Positions 5,297 to 7,167 of a stretch of 7,167 bases of DNA are shown here, one piece after another. Below the pieces are notes generated by a model. The model was not told the DNA's origin and searched no databases. It was given only the letters and a program-made list of their open reading frames with translations. A program made the translations under genes and the position numbers. Within the stretch, counting starts at the first letter, position 1. Each line of letters opens with the position of its first letter. The stretch is from Leptolyngbya sp. SIO4C5 (lineage in GTDB: Bacteria; Cyanobacteriota; Cyanobacteriia; Phormidesmidales; Phormidesmidaceae): positions 1 through 7,167 of the forward strand of contig JAAHIC010000220.1 in NCBI GenBank assembly GCA_010671965.1. The letters are read 5' to 3'.

Positions 5297-6061
5297 ATGT
5301 TTTCTCCACCCCTAATCACCCTCAATCAGGTCAGCAAGGTCTATCCCAACGGTACGGTGGCCTTGCAGGATGTCAATTTGCAGGTGCGACAGGGCGAGTT
5401 TGTCAGTCTGGTAGGCCCTTCTGGCTGTGGCAAGAGTACGGTGCTGAAACTGATGGCTGGGCTGGGAAAAACTAGCCGTGGCGATATTCATTGGCGGCGA
5501 GGAGAGGCAGAGCCGGAGCTAGCCTTTGTCTTTCAGGATGCTGCGCTGATGCCCTGGGCTACGGTGATGGACAACGTGCATCTGCCGCTCAAGCTTAAAG
5601 GGCGATCGCTCACTGCCGCCCGCGCCGATATCTATCAGGCACTGCACCTGGTCGATTTAGCCGGAATTGACCAGCGCTATCCCCGCCAGCTCTCCGGCGG
5701 TATGAAAATGCGCGTATCCATCGCCCGCGCTCTGGTGACCCATCCCAATGTGCTGCTGATGGACGAGCCGTTTGGCGCCTTAGACGAAATGACCCGCAGC
5801 AAGCTCAACAGCGATTTGTTGCGCCTGTGGGAGCAGTATCACTGGACAGTTGTTTTTGTCACTCATAATATTTACGAGGCAGTCTATCTGTCTAATCGGG
5901 TGGTGGTGATGGCCGCTCAGCCGGGCCGAGTCGTGGCCGACATTGCCATTGATGCGCCCTATCCCCGCGATCAGGCATTTCGCACCTCTCACTTGTTTAG
6001 TGACTACTGCCGTGAAGTTTTAACCCAGCTTTCCCTAGCCGAAACCGACGCGATCGCCTAG
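5297..6061 (+). CDS. ABC transporter ATPase, NrtD/SsuB/TauB type
   Basis: This 254-residue ATPase subunit would energise an importer of the nitrate/sulfonate/taurine class. It has Walker A GPSGCGKST (40-48), Q-loop Gln80 in FVFQDAALMPW, signature LSGGM (132-136, Met replacing the usual Gln), Walker B VLLMDEP (152-158), D-loop ALDE and switch His190 in VTHNIYEAVYL. The tail AAQPGRVVADIAID is typical of this subfamily. All catalytic residues are present. Substrate cannot be read from an ATPase alone. No permease or binding-protein gene lies beside it, which is unusual because these systems are normally encoded together. ATG 5297 is preferred; a GTG at 5279 would add six residues (MCYRLT) overlapping the palindrome. 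The phosphatase gene starts 21 bp after its stop, so the two are probably co-transcribed. Confidence 0.93.
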   Translation: MFSPPLITLNQVSKVYPNGTVALQDVNLQVRQGEFVSLVGPSGCGKSTVLKLMAGLGKTSRGDIHWRRGEAEPELAFVFQDAALMPWATVMDNVHLPLKLKGRSLTAARADIYQALHLVDLAGIDQRYPRQLSGGMKMRVSIARALVTHPNVLLMDEPFGALDEMTRSKLNSDLLRLWEQYHWTVVFVTHNIYEAVYLSNRVVVMAAQPGRVVADIAIDAPYPRDQAFRTSHLFSDYCREVLTQLSLAETDAIA

Positions 6062-6082
6062 CTGCTCTCAAGCTTAACCCCT

Positions 6083-6940
6083 ATGTCAGACCAGCCTACC
6101 CCCCGCCACATTTTAGAAGTGCTGCTGCCCCACCTGCGGGTCGCCGCCGCCTACGCCCAGCAGATTCAAACTCAGATCGCCGCCCATCCCGACAAAGACT
6201 ATGGCGATAACTTTTTTGCGACAGCCCTTACCGATGCTGACCTGTCGATTCAGACCTTTGTGGAAGTGGCGCTGCTGGGGCTGTTTCCCCAAGTACGTTT
6301 TTATGGCGAAGAGTATGAGAAGACTTACAACACCAAGTATTTCCGGGCAATCGACTTAGGGCCGCAGGGAGACTATTTAATCACCCTCGATCCGATTGAT
6401 GGTACTCGGTTTTACTTAGATGGTCATCCCAACTATCAGATTATTCTCAGCATCCTCAATGCCGATGACTTTGAAGCGGTCTTAGCCATCAGTCCGGCCC
6501 AAAATACCTACTACTATGCTCTACGGGGAGAAGGAGCCTTGCAGGGAACGCTGCTGGACACGCTGGATCAGTGTCAGCCACTGCGGCTAGCAGCCAAACA
6601 GGATACGGTACTGCTCGGCTGGCAGATGGGAAAGGTGGCAGCTCAGTTGGGCGATCGCTATCGGGTGATCAGCGTTAAAACCGACTACGCTAAGGACGTG
6701 CCAATTCCCAATGTCAACGGATTGCTGAGCGGTGATCTTACCGGGGCGATTCTCTCCGCAGGCAAGTTTATTGACGGCGCTGCCCTCGCCTTTATCGCTA
6801 GAGAAGCCGGATACTGGGTTACGACTCATGATGGCTCAGCTCTACCCCCCCTGCACGCCTGCCAGGACTACCAGTGGCCGGGACTGGTGATTGCCTCCAG
6901 TGAGACAGTGCACCGGGATCTGGTCGCGGCTTTATCGTAA
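6083..6940 (+). CDS. Inositol monophosphatase family protein
   Basis: This 285-residue protein belongs to the Li+-sensitive, Mg2+-dependent phosphatase superfamily (IMPase, CysQ/PAP phosphatase, FBPase). Metal-binding motifs are GEE (75-77), DPIDGT (103-108) and the C-terminal motif AGKFIDGAALAFIAREAG (226-243), in which Asp231 would be the third metal ligand. The N-terminal helix carries TDADLSIQ (50-57), matching the family's T-x-AD segment. It is cytosolic, with no signal peptide. The insert YNTKYFRAIDLGPQGDY (82-98) between the GEE and DPIDGT motifs is longer than in a typical IMPase. Substrate is uncertain between inositol phosphates, 3'-phosphoadenosine 5'-phosphate and a sugar phosphate. 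Pairing with a sulfonate-like ABC ATPase weakly favours sulfur-related nucleotide hydrolysis, but this is inference. It is the second gene of the unit, and no Shine-Dalgarno precedes ATG 6083. Confidence 0.92.
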   Translation: MSDQPTPRHILEVLLPHLRVAAAYAQQIQTQIAAHPDKDYGDNFFATALTDADLSIQTFVEVALLGLFPQVRFYGEEYEKTYNTKYFRAIDLGPQGDYLITLDPIDGTRFYLDGHPNYQIILSILNADDFEAVLAISPAQNTYYYALRGEGALQGTLLDTLDQCQPLRLAAKQDTVLLGWQMGKVAAQLGDRYRVISVKTDYAKDVPIPNVNGLLSGDLTGAILSAGKFIDGAALAFIAREAGYWVTTHDGSALPPLHACQDYQWPGLVIASSETVHRDLVAALS

Positions 6941-6974
6941 GTCGGTGAACAATAAACAAACAATCCGGTAAGGG

Positions 6975-6991
6975 GGCTGTTAGGCACAGCC
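6975..6991 (+). terminator. Weak terminator-like hairpin after the phosphatase gene
   Basis: GGCTGT (6975-6980) and ACAGCC (6986-6991) form a 6-bp stem with a 5-nt loop, 34 nt past the stop. Only a short T-run (7001-7004) follows at a distance of 9 nt, so it is a poor intrinsic terminator. On the opposite strand the hairpin is followed by T-rich sequence (TTGTTTGTTTATTG), so it may act on the convergent minus-strand gene as well. The rest of 6941-7064 shows nothing beyond one HIP1 site. Confidence 0.3.
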
Positions 6992-7064
6992 GTAATGTAC
7001 TTTTCTGCAAAGCTTTGAGGTGGGGATTGCTGAGAGAATTAAAACGCTGCCCAGGGCGATCGCC

Positions 7065-7167
7065 TTAGAGCAGAAGCCAAGCAAATAATTCTGCCACCGT
7101 CAGCTTCAAATCGTTTGCAAACGAAGGCACTGGCAGGAAATTGAGGTCTTTGATCAGTCTCAGATTT
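7065..7167 (-). CDS. C-terminal fragment of a minus-strand gene (partial)
   Basis: From the right edge the minus strand is open for 33 codons and ends in TAA at 7067-7065. The translation begins NLRLIKDLNFLPVPSF and continues ANDLKLTVAELFAWLLL. The mixed amphipathic composition looks like a genuine protein C-terminus. It is short, so chance is not excluded, but the spacing fits a gene convergent with the phosphatase gene. I do not recognise the family. The 5' part lies beyond the window. Confidence 0.5.
   Translation of the reverse strand, partial: NLRLIKDLNFLPVPSFANDLKLTVAELFAWLLL

Larger units (their letters stand above)
368..7063. repeat. HIP1 octamers (GCGATCGC), 13 copies
   Basis: Copies start at 368, 1133, 1224, 1408, 2155, 2494, 3979, 4114, 4677, 5602, 6050, 6651 and 7056, about one per 550 bp. 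They occur in genes on both strands and in both convergent gaps. This density is a known cyanobacterial signature and the main basis for the taxonomic call. The 1133 copy is the centre of a longer palindrome. Confidence 0.95.

Noticed and set aside
7111..7124. 14-bp perfect palindrome TCGTTTGCAAACGA as an operator
   Set aside because: It lies inside the probable C-terminal coding sequence of the minus-strand gene, far from any start in the window.

Overview
The window is almost certainly from a cyanobacterium. Thirteen copies of the cyanobacterial HIP1 octamer GCGATCGC lie in about 7.2 kb, where chance would give far fewer than one. One gene looks like the cyanobacterium/plastid-restricted DUF3531 family, and two intergenic stretches carry fragments resembling the short GC-rich palindromic repeats scattered through filamentous and Leptolyngbya-like genomes. 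The lineage is inferred from these signs; no rRNA or other phylogenetic marker is present.

Layout, left to right. (1) Positions 1-1114 (+): a conserved protein of unknown function whose 5' end is rearranged. The minus strand of 1-69 encodes the family's missing N-terminal motif (AFMDEGGGVLHTGDH), and the plus strand resumes it at GDHASLG, so the edge is a fold-back junction. (2) Positions 1115-1155: a convergent gap with a 24-bp near-perfect palindrome around a HIP1 site. (3) Positions 1156-4990: four minus-strand genes. In order of transcription they are a DUF3531-like protein, a cytosolic BtuF-like cobalamin-binding protein, a HAMP/HisKA sensor histidine kinase, and a Ser/Thr protein kinase with a likely promoter of its own. 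The leader of the cobalamin-binding gene holds two interleaved inverted repeats that could form a pseudoknot directly abutting the ATG. (4) Positions 4991-5296: a divergent intergenic region with a degenerate dispersed repeat and a perfect 13-bp palindrome just before the next gene. (5) Positions 5297-6940 (+): a two-gene unit encoding an orphan NrtD/SsuB-type ABC ATPase and an inositol-monophosphatase-superfamily phosphatase. (6) Positions 6941-7167: a convergent gap with a weak hairpin, then the C-terminal 33 codons of a minus-strand gene cut by the window edge.

No single pathway unites these genes. The minus-strand block is rich in signalling (one His kinase and one Ser/Thr kinase, with no response regulator in view), and the plus-strand pair suggests solute uptake beside phosphoester hydrolysis. 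I see no defence system, mobile element, CRISPR array or RNA gene. The two most notable signals are the fold-back at the left edge and the pseudoknot-like leader at 4446-4489.
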